64,000 nucleotides of DNA from Rubrivivax sp. (GCA_016707445.1 JADJHR010000007.1:124001-188000), one strand, 5' to 3'; positions 8,511 through 17,447 are shown, numbered from the stretch's first letter. Made by a program: numbers and translations. The notes: generated by a model from the letters alone, not told the origin.

Positions 8511-9293
8511 GCGATGGCGCGCCGGGATGCGATAGACCCACAGCGGCCGGCCACCCCCGGCGTCCAGGCGCAGCAGGGGTTCGACCCCAGGCACGGCGAA
8601 CTCCAGGCTGACCAGGTGACTGGCAGGCGCCATCTCGGCGCAAGCCTTGTCCCACGCGCGAGCCATGCTCTCGGGGCGCTGAAACAGATAGACCACATCG
8701 ATGCCGCACCAGGGCAGGGCCCACATGTCGGCACGGCGCACCTCGGCATCGCGGCAGCGGCGCGCGCACAGCCAGGCCAGGCCAGCGCTCCACTCCACGC
8801 CTTGCAACTGCACCCGGGGCCACACTGCGCGCAGCGCGCGCAGGCCATGACCCAGCCCGCAACCGGCGTCCATCACGCGGCTGCCGGCCGGCAGCGGCAG
8901 TGCGTCGGCCAGCGCCAGCAAGGCACGACGCGGGGTGGGGAAGAACGGCGCGTCGGACCAGGCGCGCAAGGGGTAGGCCAGCAGCAGCGCCAGCGCCGCC
9001 AGCAGCCAGGCCCAGGCCGGCGCCGTGCTGCCCATGGCCAGGCTGGACAAGGGAAAGCCCGCGACCATCAAACCGCGACGCCAGCGCCCGGCCACGCTGA
9101 AGGCCGGCGCGGCACCCACCGCGGCGGACATCGCCCAGGCCGCGGCATCGCCGACGCCCAGCCGCAGCATCAGCAGGTTCAGCAGCCAGGCGGCCGTCCA
9201 GGCCAGCAGCGCGGGCAGCGGCCAACGCAGCCACTGGGCGGCAGGCCCGGCCGCAGGTGACGCCGGTGACGAAGGCAGTTGCAAGGTGTTCAC
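8484..9293 (-). CDS. SAM-dependent methyltransferase with N-terminal membrane helices
   Basis: This 269-residue protein joins a hydrophobic N-terminal half (four likely helices, about residues 22-135) to a class I methyltransferase domain. The SAM-binding motif I is VMDAGCGLGHGL (about residues 139-150), followed by acidic motif II near LQGVEWSAG. The substrate is unknown. It lies between the flhDC terminator and motA, and its 3' end carries the motAB promoter, so it belongs physically to the motility region. A membrane methyltransferase here could modify a flagellar or envelope component, but the sequence does not prove this. Confidence 0.75.
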   Translation of the reverse strand: MNTLQLPSSPASPAAGPAAQWLRWPLPALLAWTAAWLLNLLMLRLGVGDAAAWAMSAAVGAAPAFSVAGRWRRGLMVAGFPLSSLAMGSTAPAWAWLLAALALLLAYPLRAWSDAPFFPTPRRALLALADALPLPAGSRVMDAGCGLGHGLRALRAVWPRVQLQGVEWSAGLAWLCARRCRDAEVRRADMWALPWCGIDVVYLFQRPESMARAWDKACAEMAPASHLVSLEFAVPGVEPLLRLDAGGGRPLWVYRIPARHRSMKARIGR

Positions 9294-9385
9294 GAAGTGC
9301 CAGTGTCACCCTGGGCACCCTGTGCCAGGGCGAGAAGAAGCAGGCGCTTCGCCCTGCTCTTGCAGCGACCTGATCGGACCGCCCA

Positions 9386-9418
9386 AGAAAAAGGGCGGAG
9401 CCCCGGAGGGTTCCGCCC
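9386..9418 (-). terminator. Intrinsic terminator after flhDC
   Basis: A 10-bp stem (GGGCGGAGCC with GGTTCCGCCC, one G-T type mismatch) with a CCGGAG loop is followed on the minus strand by TTTTTCT. It sits about 105 bases after the flhC stop and just before the methyltransferase start, so flhDC is a separate transcription unit. Confidence 0.8.
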
Positions 9419-9523
9419 AAAAGCACAGACGACTGTGCCAGGAGGAGACAGGATTCACGTCACTCGTTGACCTTCAGTTTCGGCCAGCGTTCACTGCCCT
9501 TGAGCCCCGGCAGCGGCAAGACT

Positions 9524-10120
9524 TCACGCCGCCAGCTCGGTTGATGACAAGGGCACCGCCTGCCTTGCCGCCGGTCTGCTGGGGCTGCCCAGCTGCAGCG
9601 ACCCGGCAGCGCGACCCTTGCCCGCGCGGGCCGGGGGATCACACAGACCGCAGACGTAGTGGCGCGCGATCTCGTGCGGGTGCGTCACGTAGTGGCCGCC
9701 GCCCTTGCTGCACAGCGTCATGGTCAGCATGCCGTTGTCGACGAACTTCACCAGGCGCCAGGCGCGGGTGACGCTGAGCAGCGGCTCCAGGCCCTGGGAC
9801 TGCATCTGCTCCAGGTACAGCTGGTAGGCCTTGATGACGGTGTCGATCTCGTCGAGCGCTGCCGTCTTGTTCAGGTATTCGTGGATGTTCAGGAACAGGC
9901 TGGCGTGGATGTTCGGCTGCCAGGTCATGAACCAGTCGGTGGAGAACGGCAGCTGGCCCTTGCTGGGGCTGCGGCCCGAGACTTCCTTGTACAGACGCAG
10001 CAGGCGTTCGTAGCTGAGGTCGGTCTCGCTCTCGAGCACCTGCAAGCGGGCACCGAGGTTGATCAGGATCACCGCCCGCTCGATCTGGCGGGCTTCGGTG
10101 AGGATGCTCTTGTTGCGCAT
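9524..10120 (-). CDS. flhC: Flagellar master transcriptional regulator FlhC
   Basis: FlhC joins FlhD in the FlhD4C2 activator of class 2 flagellar genes. The start MRNKSILTEARQIE gives 198 residues, the normal length. The conserved KGQLPFSTDWFMTW and TRAWRLVKFVDNG are present. The zinc site is odd: E. coli has CNCC followed later by CSLC, whereas here the first pair reads CSKG and the second CGLC. One expected zinc-binding Cys is therefore Gly (codon GGC, one base from TGC). The C-terminal tail is long and Ala/Arg-rich. flhD lies 44 bases upstream. Confidence 0.95.
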   Translation of the reverse strand: MRNKSILTEARQIERAVILINLGARLQVLESETDLSYERLLRLYKEVSGRSPSKGQLPFSTDWFMTWQPNIHASLFLNIHEYLNKTAALDEIDTVIKAYQLYLEQMQSQGLEPLLSVTRAWRLVKFVDNGMLTMTLCSKGGGHYVTHPHEIARHYVCGLCDPPARAGKGRAAGSLQLGSPSRPAARQAVPLSSTELAA

Positions 10121-10164
10121 GGTCGGCTCCTGGCGTTCTGTGCGATTCGGGCAGCAGGGCCGCG

Positions 10165-10488
10165 TCAGGCCGCTTCCTGATGCCGACCGGCCATCAGGAT
10201 CGACGCATGCAGGCGTGCCACGCCGTCGTTGGCGGCACCCTTGCCGTGGCTGGTCAACAGGTTCCAGACCAGATCGTCGTCCATGCGGAAGCGGCACAGC
10301 AGCGTATTGCCGGTGGCGATCTTCATCATCTGCGCCGGGCTCAGCGTGCCGATCAGCGCCGCGGTCTCCTCGCTCACGCCCAGGCGGAACAGGGCCTGTT
10401 CGCGGTCGCTGCGGATCAGGCTCTGGGCCAGCATCAGGTAAGACAGGTTGGCTTCGCGGATTTCTGCAAGAACTTGTTCGGATGTCAT
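10165..10488 (-). CDS. flhD: Flagellar transcriptional regulator FlhD
   Basis: FlhD is the partner of FlhC. The start MTSEQVLAEIREANLSYLML is preceded by an AAAGG ribosome site and gives 107 residues, as usual. An upstream in-frame start would add an unconserved Pro/Thr-rich tail. LAQSLIRSDREQALFRLG and the ISSETAALI-like segment GVSEETAALIGTLSP match the family. The gene heads the flhDC operon and is divergent from the glycerol-phosphate cassette. Confidence 0.95.
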   Translation of the reverse strand: MTSEQVLAEIREANLSYLMLAQSLIRSDREQALFRLGVSEETAALIGTLSPAQMMKIATGNTLLCRFRMDDDLVWNLLTSHGKGAANDGVARLHASILMAGRHQEAA

Positions 10489-10844
10489 GTCGGGGCCTTT
10501 GCGTGTCGGGTGCGGTGTCGGGTGGGGGATGCGAGTCGGTGTGACGGTGTGAAACGAACTGTAGGGATTCAATTAGGGGGGCGGGATCAGCCCATTTCCG
10601 TCGCTTCAGTCCCGCTTCTTCCATGCCTGCTGTCAGGCAGATTCCTACAAGCACCGTCGGCAGGGGTTGGTTTCGCCCCCGGTCGGGCCGGTTCTGGCGG
10701 GCGTTCGCGGGCCTTTTCGGCCCCTCGCTTCTGCGCCACCTGCCTAGCATGGCCCGCAGATCCGGGCGTTCCGCATTCGTTCCCCGTTCGTTGCCCATCC
10801 GCCCCACGCCTGCCCTGCCCTGCCGACCCGGCGTCAAGGACACC
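10489..10844. promoter_or_regulatory. Divergent regulatory region between flhD and the glycerol-phosphate cassette
   Basis: These 356 bases hold no convincing gene. The flhD leader contains a 10-bp direct repeat, GTGTCGGGTG, at 10503-10512 and 10515-10524. A small hairpin GCCTG-CTGT-CAGGC lies at 10625-10638. An AT-richer patch (attcaatta, about 10567) stands out against the GC-rich background and may be part of the flhD promoter. No clear sigma-70 or sigma-28 promoter could be fixed for either side. Confidence 0.4.
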
Positions 10845-12266
10845 ATGACCGACACCGCAACCCTGCTCGAAGCCCCCGCAGCCGTCGCCGACGTGGACGC
10901 AAGGCTGCAACAGCTGGAAGCCTTTTCCACCCAGGTCAGCGCCGCCATCGATCAGCTGGTGGGCGCCGTCGTTGATGTGCAGCAGGCCAAGGCCAGCGAT
11001 GCCTTGATGGCCGAACTCGACAGCGTCAAAGCCAAGCTGCGCGAGGTCGAGCAGACGCTGTCGCTGGAGCGCGCCAACCGCGACCTGGCGCAGGTCTCGC
11101 GCATGCACGCCAAGCAGCGCATCGTGGTTTTCGTCGGCACCACCTATTTCGGCTGCAACGTCAAGTACGCCTGGGCGGCCACGCTGCAGCGCGCGCAGGC
11201 CCTGGGCCTGCAGGTCTGGTGGTTGCCCTACAACGCCGAGCAGGAAGGCATCGTCACTGCGCTGGGCGGCAGTTGCCTGCCCACAAGCTACGCCCAATGG
11301 ACACCCGCGCACATCCACACCGTGCTGTCGGCGGCGGTGGTGGTGACCAGCGATCACCTGCTCAACCCCAACCCTTATGCCGCTGCCTTGCTGGCCGGTG
11401 CGCGCCAGCTGCAGCTGTGGCATGGCGTGTCGATCAAGGAGATCGGCCTGCGCAACCTGCCGTCCGGCCGTGCGCTGGGGCCCCACCTGGCGCGCGTGCT
11501 GAGCACCTGCGGCCCCTACGCGCGGATGCTGGGCACCGCCGCCGCCGGCGAGGCCGAATGGCGGCGCTGGTTCTCTTTCGAGCGTTATGCACCGATCGGC
11601 TACCCGCGCAACGATGTGTTGTACCGCGAGCCGACCGAGTCCGACCTGGCCGGCTGCGACCTTGAGACCTACGAGCGCGCGCAGGCCGCGCTCTCAGGCG
11701 GCAAGCGTGTGATCCTCTACGCCCCCACCTTCCGCGATGGCCGGTCCGAATGGGTGCTGCAGGCCGGGCTTGACAAGCTGGCGCAGGCCGCGATGCAAGG
11801 CGGCGACCTGCTGGTCGTCAACCTGCACCCGGTCGAAAGCCCACAGATCCCGAAGCTGGCGCCGCTGCTGCCCGGCGTAGCCTTCGTGCAGCCGCGCAGC
11901 GACCTCTACCCGCTGCTGGGCAAGACCTCGGCGCTCATCACCGACTATTCATCGGTGATGTTCGACTACCTGCACCTGGACCGTCCGGTGCTGTTCTTCC
12001 GCCCCGACCACGCGGCCTACACGCAGAAGTCGCGAAAACTCTTCGACGACAAGCTGCCGGTGCTGCCGGGGCCGCTGTTCGATGACGCCGCGGCACTCGC
12101 CAAGGCACTGCGGCGGACCGACCTGGGGCAGACCGAAGCCCATGCGCAGGCACGTGCCCGGTTGCACCGGGAGTGGTTCGACCACCACGACGGCAACGCC
12201 GGGCAACGGCTGACTGCACTGGTGATCGAGGAGCTGGCCCTGGCTGGCCTGCCGGAATGCGCATGA
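10845..12266 (+). CDS. CDP-glycerol glycerophosphotransferase-family protein 1
   Basis: A 473-residue protein of the TagB/TagF (Glyphos_transf) family, whose members move glycerol-phosphate from CDP-glycerol onto a sugar or a growing chain. The N-terminal 85 residues look like a coiled coil. The family motifs are visible: LWHGVSIK with H193, a second catalytic-type histidine in NLHPVE (H328), and ITDYSSVMFDYL (T366-S370) with the following RPVLFF. YAPTFRDGR is also typical. The start at 10845 follows AAGGA; longer upstream frames look non-coding. It overlaps the next gene by 4 bases (ATGA). The acceptor is unknown; a capsule, LPS or flagellin glycan is possible. Confidence 0.85.
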   Translation: MTDTATLLEAPAAVADVDARLQQLEAFSTQVSAAIDQLVGAVVDVQQAKASDALMAELDSVKAKLREVEQTLSLERANRDLAQVSRMHAKQRIVVFVGTTYFGCNVKYAWAATLQRAQALGLQVWWLPYNAEQEGIVTALGGSCLPTSYAQWTPAHIHTVLSAAVVVTSDHLLNPNPYAAALLAGARQLQLWHGVSIKEIGLRNLPSGRALGPHLARVLSTCGPYARMLGTAAAGEAEWRRWFSFERYAPIGYPRNDVLYREPTESDLAGCDLETYERAQAALSGGKRVILYAPTFRDGRSEWVLQAGLDKLAQAAMQGGDLLVVNLHPVESPQIPKLAPLLPGVAFVQPRSDLYPLLGKTSALITDYSSVMFDYLHLDRPVLFFRPDHAAYTQKSRKLFDDKLPVLPGPLFDDAAALAKALRRTDLGQTEAHAQARARLHREWFDHHDGNAGQRLTALVIEELALAGLPECA

Positions 12267-12727
12267 AGACCACCGCTCAGCCCCATCGCCCGCAACTGCG
12301 GGCCGCACCCGACGCCCGATCTGGCACCGCACTGACCTACGGCACCTACGACCTGTTTCATGTCGGCCACGTTCGCCTGTTCCGCCGCATCAAGGAACGC
12401 TACGGGTTTCTGGTCGTGGCCGTATCCACCGATGAATTCAATGCGATCAAGGGCAAACGCTCGACCGTTCCCTTCGAAGACCGGATCGAAATCGTGCGCG
12501 CCTGCCGCTACGTCGACCTGGCCATCGCCGAGAGCGACTGGGCGCAGAAGGAACACGACATTCGCGAATACGGCATCAGCGCCTTCGTGATGGGTGACGA
12601 CTGGTCAGGCAAGTTCGACCATCTCAGGTCCCTGTGCCAGGTGCTCTACCTGCCGCGCACCACCGGCATTTCAAGCACGGCACTGAAGGCGGGCGTCAAG
12701 GTTGGCGCGGCCGTGAGTGCCGTCTGA
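12263..12727 (+). CDS. Glycerol-3-phosphate cytidylyltransferase (TagD-like)
   Basis: Makes CDP-glycerol from CTP and glycerol-3-phosphate, the donor for the flanking transferases. From the ATG at 12263 it has 154 residues. The nucleotidyltransferase motif reads YGTYDLFHVGHVRLF with H33 and H36 as the HxGH pair, and the second signature is RTTGISSTALK from R132 (RTEGISTT in TagD). VMGDDWSGKFD matches the substrate-binding segment. An ATG 6 bases upstream is an alternative start. The overlap with the preceding gene and 16-base gap to the next mark one operon. Related enzymes using other polyol phosphates cannot be excluded. Confidence 0.88.
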   Translation: MKTTAQPHRPQLRAAPDARSGTALTYGTYDLFHVGHVRLFRRIKERYGFLVVAVSTDEFNAIKGKRSTVPFEDRIEIVRACRYVDLAIAESDWAQKEHDIREYGISAFVMGDDWSGKFDHLRSLCQVLYLPRTTGISSTALKAGVKVGAAVSAV

Positions 12728-12743
12728 GACTCGAGGTCCCGTG

Positions 12744-13538
12744 ATGAACGCCCTGCAAGACCAAGACCAGCCCCCGGCGGTTGCCGCCGCACCAGCGCCG
12801 CTGCCGCTGCCCATCCTGTTCACGTCCGAAGCCGACTGCAAGTGCTGCGGCAACGCTGCACTGCTGGCAGGCTACGTGGACTTCGACCGCGACTGCTACG
12901 GCTACAACGCGCGGCGTGGCAGGGCGCGGGGAGTGCCGGTGCCGTACTACCGCTGCAGCCACTGCGAGTTCGCCTTCACCGACGCCTTTGACGACTGGAC
13001 GCACGATGATTTTCGGTGCCATGTCTACAACGCGGAGTACGTGCTGTTTGACCCCAACTTCGACACCGTGCGGCCGCGCAAGACGGCCGACCGGGTGAGC
13101 CGGCTGTTTACCGACCGGCGCCTGCGCATCCTGGACTTCGGCTGCGGCAACGGCCGCACCGTTGACCTGCTGCGTGAAGCCGGATTTGCGCATGTAGAGG
13201 GTTATGACCCCTATCACGCCAAGCCCGTCAAACCCGCCCAGGGTGACTTTGACCTGGTGGTGTGTGTCGAGGTGGCCGAGCACACCACGCAACCGCTGCA
13301 GTTGTTCGCCGAGTTGTCGAGCTGGACGGCAGCACATGGCGTGATCCTGTTTTCGACGCGCGACTTTGCCGACGTCGGCGGCCGCTGGGTCGATGACTGG
13401 TACGTGGCGCCGCGCAACGGCCATGTGTCGTTCTACACGCGCAAGACCTTGTCGATGATCGCGGCCAGCCTGGGCCGCAGCTACTACAAGATCGACATCT
13501 ACCGCCACTTGCTGGGCCCGTTGGGCAGCGCCGCCTAG
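12744..13538 (+). CDS. Zinc-ribbon class I SAM methyltransferase
   Basis: The 264-residue protein starts at ATG 12744 after a GAGG ribosome site. The N-terminus holds a probable zinc ribbon: C32-x-x-C35 and C71-x-x-C74. The SAM motif I is ILDFGCGNGRT (D131 region), followed by VVCVEVAEHTTQP as the post-motif segment. This layout occurs in methyltransferases of surface-glycan clusters that O-methylate sugars or cap chains; that family role is known, its use here is inferred. It lies between the CDP-glycerol synthase and the second transferase, which suggests it modifies the same polymer. Confidence 0.75.
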   Translation: MNALQDQDQPPAVAAAPAPLPLPILFTSEADCKCCGNAALLAGYVDFDRDCYGYNARRGRARGVPVPYYRCSHCEFAFTDAFDDWTHDDFRCHVYNAEYVLFDPNFDTVRPRKTADRVSRLFTDRRLRILDFGCGNGRTVDLLREAGFAHVEGYDPYHAKPVKPAQGDFDLVVCVEVAEHTTQPLQLFAELSSWTAAHGVILFSTRDFADVGGRWVDDWYVAPRNGHVSFYTRKTLSMIAASLGRSYYKIDIYRHLLGPLGSAA

Positions 13539-13571
13539 GCCTACCGCCCAAACCTAGAACCGAAACTGACC

Positions 13572-14873
13572 ATGGCCAGACTTGCTCCCGCACCGATCCC
13601 TGCTGCCACCCCAGCAGCCACCTCAGGATCCACACCCGACCTCACCCGCAAGCACCTGAGCCGTCTGCAGGAGCACCAGTCCGAGCGCGACTGCGAGCGC
13701 CTGTCCCGCAAGCTGCGCAAGCGGCCGCTGGTGCTGTTCTTCGGCCGCACCACCTTCTCGGACAACTCCAAGTACCTGTACCTGCGTGCGCTGGCCAGCG
13801 CACGCGGCTATGACGTGCTGTGGTGCACCACCAGTCCGGCGCTGGCGGCCGACCTGACAGCCAGAGGCCTTCCCTGCCTGGCCATCGACGCCAGTTGCGA
13901 CGTCACGATCGACACGTTCCTGCACGCCGCGGTGGCGGTATTCACGATCAATCCCTTCGAGAGCGTCGGCCTTTCGCTGTCGCTGCTGGGTTGCCTGGCC
14001 GGCGCACAGCAGGTTCAGCTGTGGCATGGCGTGTCGGTCAAGCGGCTGAACCTGCAGCTGCTGCCGTACCTGGGTGCACGCGGTGCCGACATCCGCCAGT
14101 ACTGGATGGCCAATTGTGCGGCCGACCATGTGCTGAGCACCTCATCCAGGCTGGATGGCTATTGGCGCGAGGTCTTCGGCTGCCGTTCGCTGCTGCGCGC
14201 AGGCATGCCCCGCAACGAGGTCATCATGCGCGCCGCAGCAGACAACGAGTGGCTGGGCGCCGAACTTCCGGCACGGTCGATCCAGGCCTTGCAGGGTCAG
14301 GCCCCGGCGGTGCTGATCGTGCCCACCTGGCAGCGCGGCAAGTCGACCCCGCTGACCGAGACCGAGTTTCTCGCCCATGCCCTGCAATTCGCGCGGCGCA
14401 ACGGTGCCGAGGTGTTCTTCAAGGCGCACCCGGCCTACTTCGACGGCTGGTCTCAGGGAGAGGGCGAAATTGAAGGCCTGCACCTGATCGACCCCGGCGT
14501 CGACATCTACCCGTGGCTGCACCGCTTCGATGCGCTGGTGACGGATTACTCGTCGATCATGTTCGACTACCTGCTGACCGGCAGGCCGGTGCTGACACTC
14601 GAACTGCACGAGGGCGGGCATCAGCGCTACGAGCCCGACTTCAGCCTGGTTCCGCCGGGTGAGTTTCGCGTGCCTTTTCAGGTCGAAGACTTCAGCCAGA
14701 CCTTGATCGATGTCCTGAGCAGCGACCGCGCGCGCGACGCCCGCCTGGGCTACGCGTCGCAGTTGTTCGAGACCGACCCCAGCCGGGCCAGCGATACGCT
14801 GCTGCAGGTGATCGATCGCCTGGTCGAGCAATCACAGGCGGCCGACTTCGTGGTCTGGAACGCCGCGGCCTGA
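13572..14873 (+). CDS. CDP-glycerol glycerophosphotransferase-family protein 2
   Basis: A second TagB/TagF-family transferase of 433 residues, clearly paralogous to the one at 10845 but diverged. Shared motifs are FFGRTTFSDNSKYLYL near the start of the domain (FVGTTYFGCNVKYAWA in the first), LWHGVSVK with H152, FKAHPAYF with H286, and VTDYSSIMFDYL (T324-S328). The first 40 residues are Ala/Pro-rich and probably unordered. Two such enzymes in one operon fit a primase and polymerase pair, as in wall teichoic acid synthesis, or two different linkages. It is the last gene of the cassette; the next gene converges on it. Confidence 0.85.
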   Translation: MARLAPAPIPAATPAATSGSTPDLTRKHLSRLQEHQSERDCERLSRKLRKRPLVLFFGRTTFSDNSKYLYLRALASARGYDVLWCTTSPALAADLTARGLPCLAIDASCDVTIDTFLHAAVAVFTINPFESVGLSLSLLGCLAGAQQVQLWHGVSVKRLNLQLLPYLGARGADIRQYWMANCAADHVLSTSSRLDGYWREVFGCRSLLRAGMPRNEVIMRAAADNEWLGAELPARSIQALQGQAPAVLIVPTWQRGKSTPLTETEFLAHALQFARRNGAEVFFKAHPAYFDGWSQGEGEIEGLHLIDPGVDIYPWLHRFDALVTDYSSIMFDYLLTGRPVLTLELHEGGHQRYEPDFSLVPPGEFRVPFQVEDFSQTLIDVLSSDRARDARLGYASQLFETDPSRASDTLLQVIDRLVEQSQAADFVVWNAAA

Positions 14874-15004
14874 CAACAAGCGGTGGATGGCGTCTCCGGA
14901 CCCCGCCGATGTCAGTCCACGCGGCGCAGAACGTCGTCAGGCATTGCCGGCCGAGCGCGAGATGCACGCTCGACCGGCTCAGGGCGTTCGCCGCCTTCCG
15001 GCGC

Positions 15005-16045
15005 TCAAGCCTTACCGTGCTTGGCGATCAGTGAGCGCGCAGTGGCCAGCAGTTCCTTGCCCTTGTGCCCGCGCTTGTCCAGGTCGGCCACCCATTCGTC
15101 GTCGATGCGCGCCGACAGCTTGACGAACTCTTCGCGCTGCGCAGGGGTGAACTGGTAGATGGTGTTGCCGCGATCGGCCGCGGTCTTGCGGCCGGGGATG
15201 TCGTTGCCCTGCTGCGTCTTGCCCAGCCAGCCCGACGTGGCCTGACCCGAGTTCGCGTCGATCACCTTCTTCAGGTCGGGCGCCAGTCCCTCGTAGCGGG
15301 CCTTGTTCATGGTCATCACGAAGGTGGTGGTGTACAGCGCCGGCCCAGCGTGATCGAACTCGCTGTGGAACTTGGTCAGTTCGTGCACCTTGACCGAGGG
15401 CACCACCTCCCAGGGGATGACGCAGGCGTCGATCGTGCCCTTGCTCAGCGCGTCGGGGATCTGCGGCAGCGGCATGCCCACCGGGATCGCGCCTACCGCA
15501 CCCAGCATCTTGGTCACCTGGCGCGTGGGGCCACGCACCTTCATGCCCTTCAGGTCGGTCGGGCTCTTGATCAGCTTGGTGGCCGAATGGAACATGCCCG
15601 GGCCGTGCACGTGCAGGGCCAGCACGTGGGTGTCCTTGAACTCGTCGGGGGCCTGGGTCTGGACGTACTCCCAGTAGGCCTTGGACGTGGCCTCGGCGTT
15701 GTTCATGATGAACGGCAGCTCGAACACCTCGACGCGCGGAAAGCGCCCGGAGGTATTGCCGGGCAAGGTCCAGACGACATCGACCACGCCGTCACGAGCC
15801 TGGTCGTAGAGTTGAACCGGCGTGCCGCCGAGCTGCATCGCCGGATAGGCCTCGAACTTGATGCGGCCACCCGACTCTTTCTCGACCTTGTCCATCCATG
15901 GCTTGTGCATGCCCAGCCAGACGTTGGACTGCGGCGACATGAAGGTGTGGAACTTGAGCGTGACGGCCTGCTGGGCCAGTGCGGCCAGCGGTGTGCCCAG
16001 GCTGGCGGCAACGGCCGCGCCGTGCACGAAACTGCGTCTTTTCAT
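15005..16045 (-). CDS. dctP: TRAP transporter substrate-binding protein (DctP family)
   Basis: Periplasmic binding protein of 346 residues that delivers an organic acid to the DctQM membrane complex. A twin-Arg-like start (MKRRSFVHGAAVAASLG) leads to a signal peptide cleaved after ALAQ. Family features include GGTPVQLYDQARDGVVDVV, the ligand-Arg region GMKVRGPTRQ, and GTIDACVIPWEV. The ligand cannot be read from sequence. It lies 85 bases downstream of dctM and is the last gene of the dctQ-dctM-dctP unit. Confidence 0.93.
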   Translation of the reverse strand: MKRRSFVHGAAVAASLGTPLAALAQQAVTLKFHTFMSPQSNVWLGMHKPWMDKVEKESGGRIKFEAYPAMQLGGTPVQLYDQARDGVVDVVWTLPGNTSGRFPRVEVFELPFIMNNAEATSKAYWEYVQTQAPDEFKDTHVLALHVHGPGMFHSATKLIKSPTDLKGMKVRGPTRQVTKMLGAVGAIPVGMPLPQIPDALSKGTIDACVIPWEVVPSVKVHELTKFHSEFDHAGPALYTTTFVMTMNKARYEGLAPDLKKVIDANSGQATSGWLGKTQQGNDIPGRKTAADRGNTIYQFTPAQREEFVKLSARIDDEWVADLDKRGHKGKELLATARSLIAKHGKA

Positions 16046-16130
16046 GGGGATTTCTCCGATGGGTGGGCTGCGGACGGCACCTTAACGCCCTGCCTTGGTC
16101 GACGTTGTCGCGGTTTTCCCGAAGCCGCCA

Positions 16131-17447
16131 CTACTTCAGGAACTGCAGGAACCACAGCGAAATCGACGGAAACAGCAGCAGCAGCAAGGTGCGAAGCGTG
16201 TCGCTGATCAGGAACGGCATCACTCCACGGTAGCTTTCGGCGATCGGCACGTCCTTGGCCAGGCCGTTGACCACGTAGACGTTCAGCCCCACGGGTGGCG
16301 CCAGCAGGCCGAAGCCCACCGTCATCAACACCATGATGCCGAACCAGATGGCCACACTCTCCTTGGGCATGCCGAAATCCAGCCCCATGATCAGCGGGAA
16401 GAAGATCGGGATGGTCAGCAGGATCATGCTCAGCTCGTCCATCACGGCGCCCAGCACCACGTAGAAGACGAGGATGGCCGACACCACCAGCACCGGCGAC
16501 AGGCCCCAGCCCTGCACCACCGACGCCAGCTGCGCCGGCACCTGGGTCAGCGCCAGCGCCGAATTCATCAAGTCGGCACCGAGGAAGATCAGAAAGATCA
16601 TCGCCGAGGATTCGGCGGTGCCGTACAGGCACTGCTTGAAGCCGGCCCAGCTCAGCTCGCGCCGGGCCAGCGCGGCAACAAAAGTGGCAGCGGCACCCAC
16701 CGCCGCGCCTTCGGTGGGCGTGAAGAATCCGCCGTAGATGCCGACGAACACGATCGTGAAGATGATGGCGATCGGCAGCACGCCGATCAGCAGCGCGGGC
16801 GTCACCCGCGCCGCCTGGTCGTCGTCTGGCGCCTGCCCGGGCACCAGCCGCACGTAGATCGCGATCGCGGCCATGTAGCCCAGCATCGCGATGAACCCGG
16901 GCACCATGGCCGCGGCAAACAGTTTGGCGATATTCTGTTCGGTCAGGATGGCGTAGATGACCAGCGGCACCGACGGCGGGATCAGGATGCCCAGCGTGCC
17001 TGCAGCGGCCAGCGTGCCGGTGGCCAGCCGCCCGGAGTAGCCGTGCCTGCGCAACTCGGGCAGGGCCACGCTGGTGATGGTGGCGGCGGTGGCCACCGAT
17101 GATCCGCAGATGGCGCCAAACGCCGCGCTGGCCAGCACCGCGGCCATCGCCAGTCCGCCCTTGAAGCGTCCCATCAGGGCCGACGCGAACTCGAACAGCG
17201 CACGCGAAATACCGCCCTGGGTGGCGAAGTTGCCCATCAGGATGAACAGCGGGATCACGCTGAGGTCGTAGCTGGCAAATCGCGCAAAGGCCTGCGTGTT
17301 CAGGAAGTTGGCCAGCGGCAGCCAGCCAGCCTGCACCACGTAGCCCACCGAACCGGCGGCGAACATCGCCACCGCGATCGGCGTGCGCAGCGCCATCAGC
17401 AGCAGCATCACGCCGAAGATCAGCAGGCACAGCATCAGGGGAGACAT
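16131..17447 (-). CDS. dctM: TRAP transporter large permease (DctM family)
   Basis: Large membrane subunit of 438 residues from the ATG MSPLMLCLLIFG, driving sodium- or proton-coupled uptake. At least ten hydrophobic helices are visible, as usual for the 12-helix family. Typical segments are AAFGAICGSSVATAATI and GTLGILIPPSVPLVIYAI, and the end has VGFGLLAPPVGLNVYVVNGL. Longer upstream frames run through dctQ and are not real. Its ATG overlaps the dctQ stop by one base (TGATG). Confidence 0.94.
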   Translation of the reverse strand: MSPLMLCLLIFGVMLLLMALRTPIAVAMFAAGSVGYVVQAGWLPLANFLNTQAFARFASYDLSVIPLFILMGNFATQGGISRALFEFASALMGRFKGGLAMAAVLASAAFGAICGSSVATAATITSVALPELRRHGYSGRLATGTLAAAGTLGILIPPSVPLVIYAILTEQNIAKLFAAAMVPGFIAMLGYMAAIAIYVRLVPGQAPDDDQAARVTPALLIGVLPIAIIFTIVFVGIYGGFFTPTEGAAVGAAATFVAALARRELSWAGFKQCLYGTAESSAMIFLIFLGADLMNSALALTQVPAQLASVVQGWGLSPVLVVSAILVFYVVLGAVMDELSMILLTIPIFFPLIMGLDFGMPKESVAIWFGIMVLMTVGFGLLAPPVGLNVYVVNGLAKDVPIAESYRGVMPFLISDTLRTLLLLLFPSISLWFLQFLK

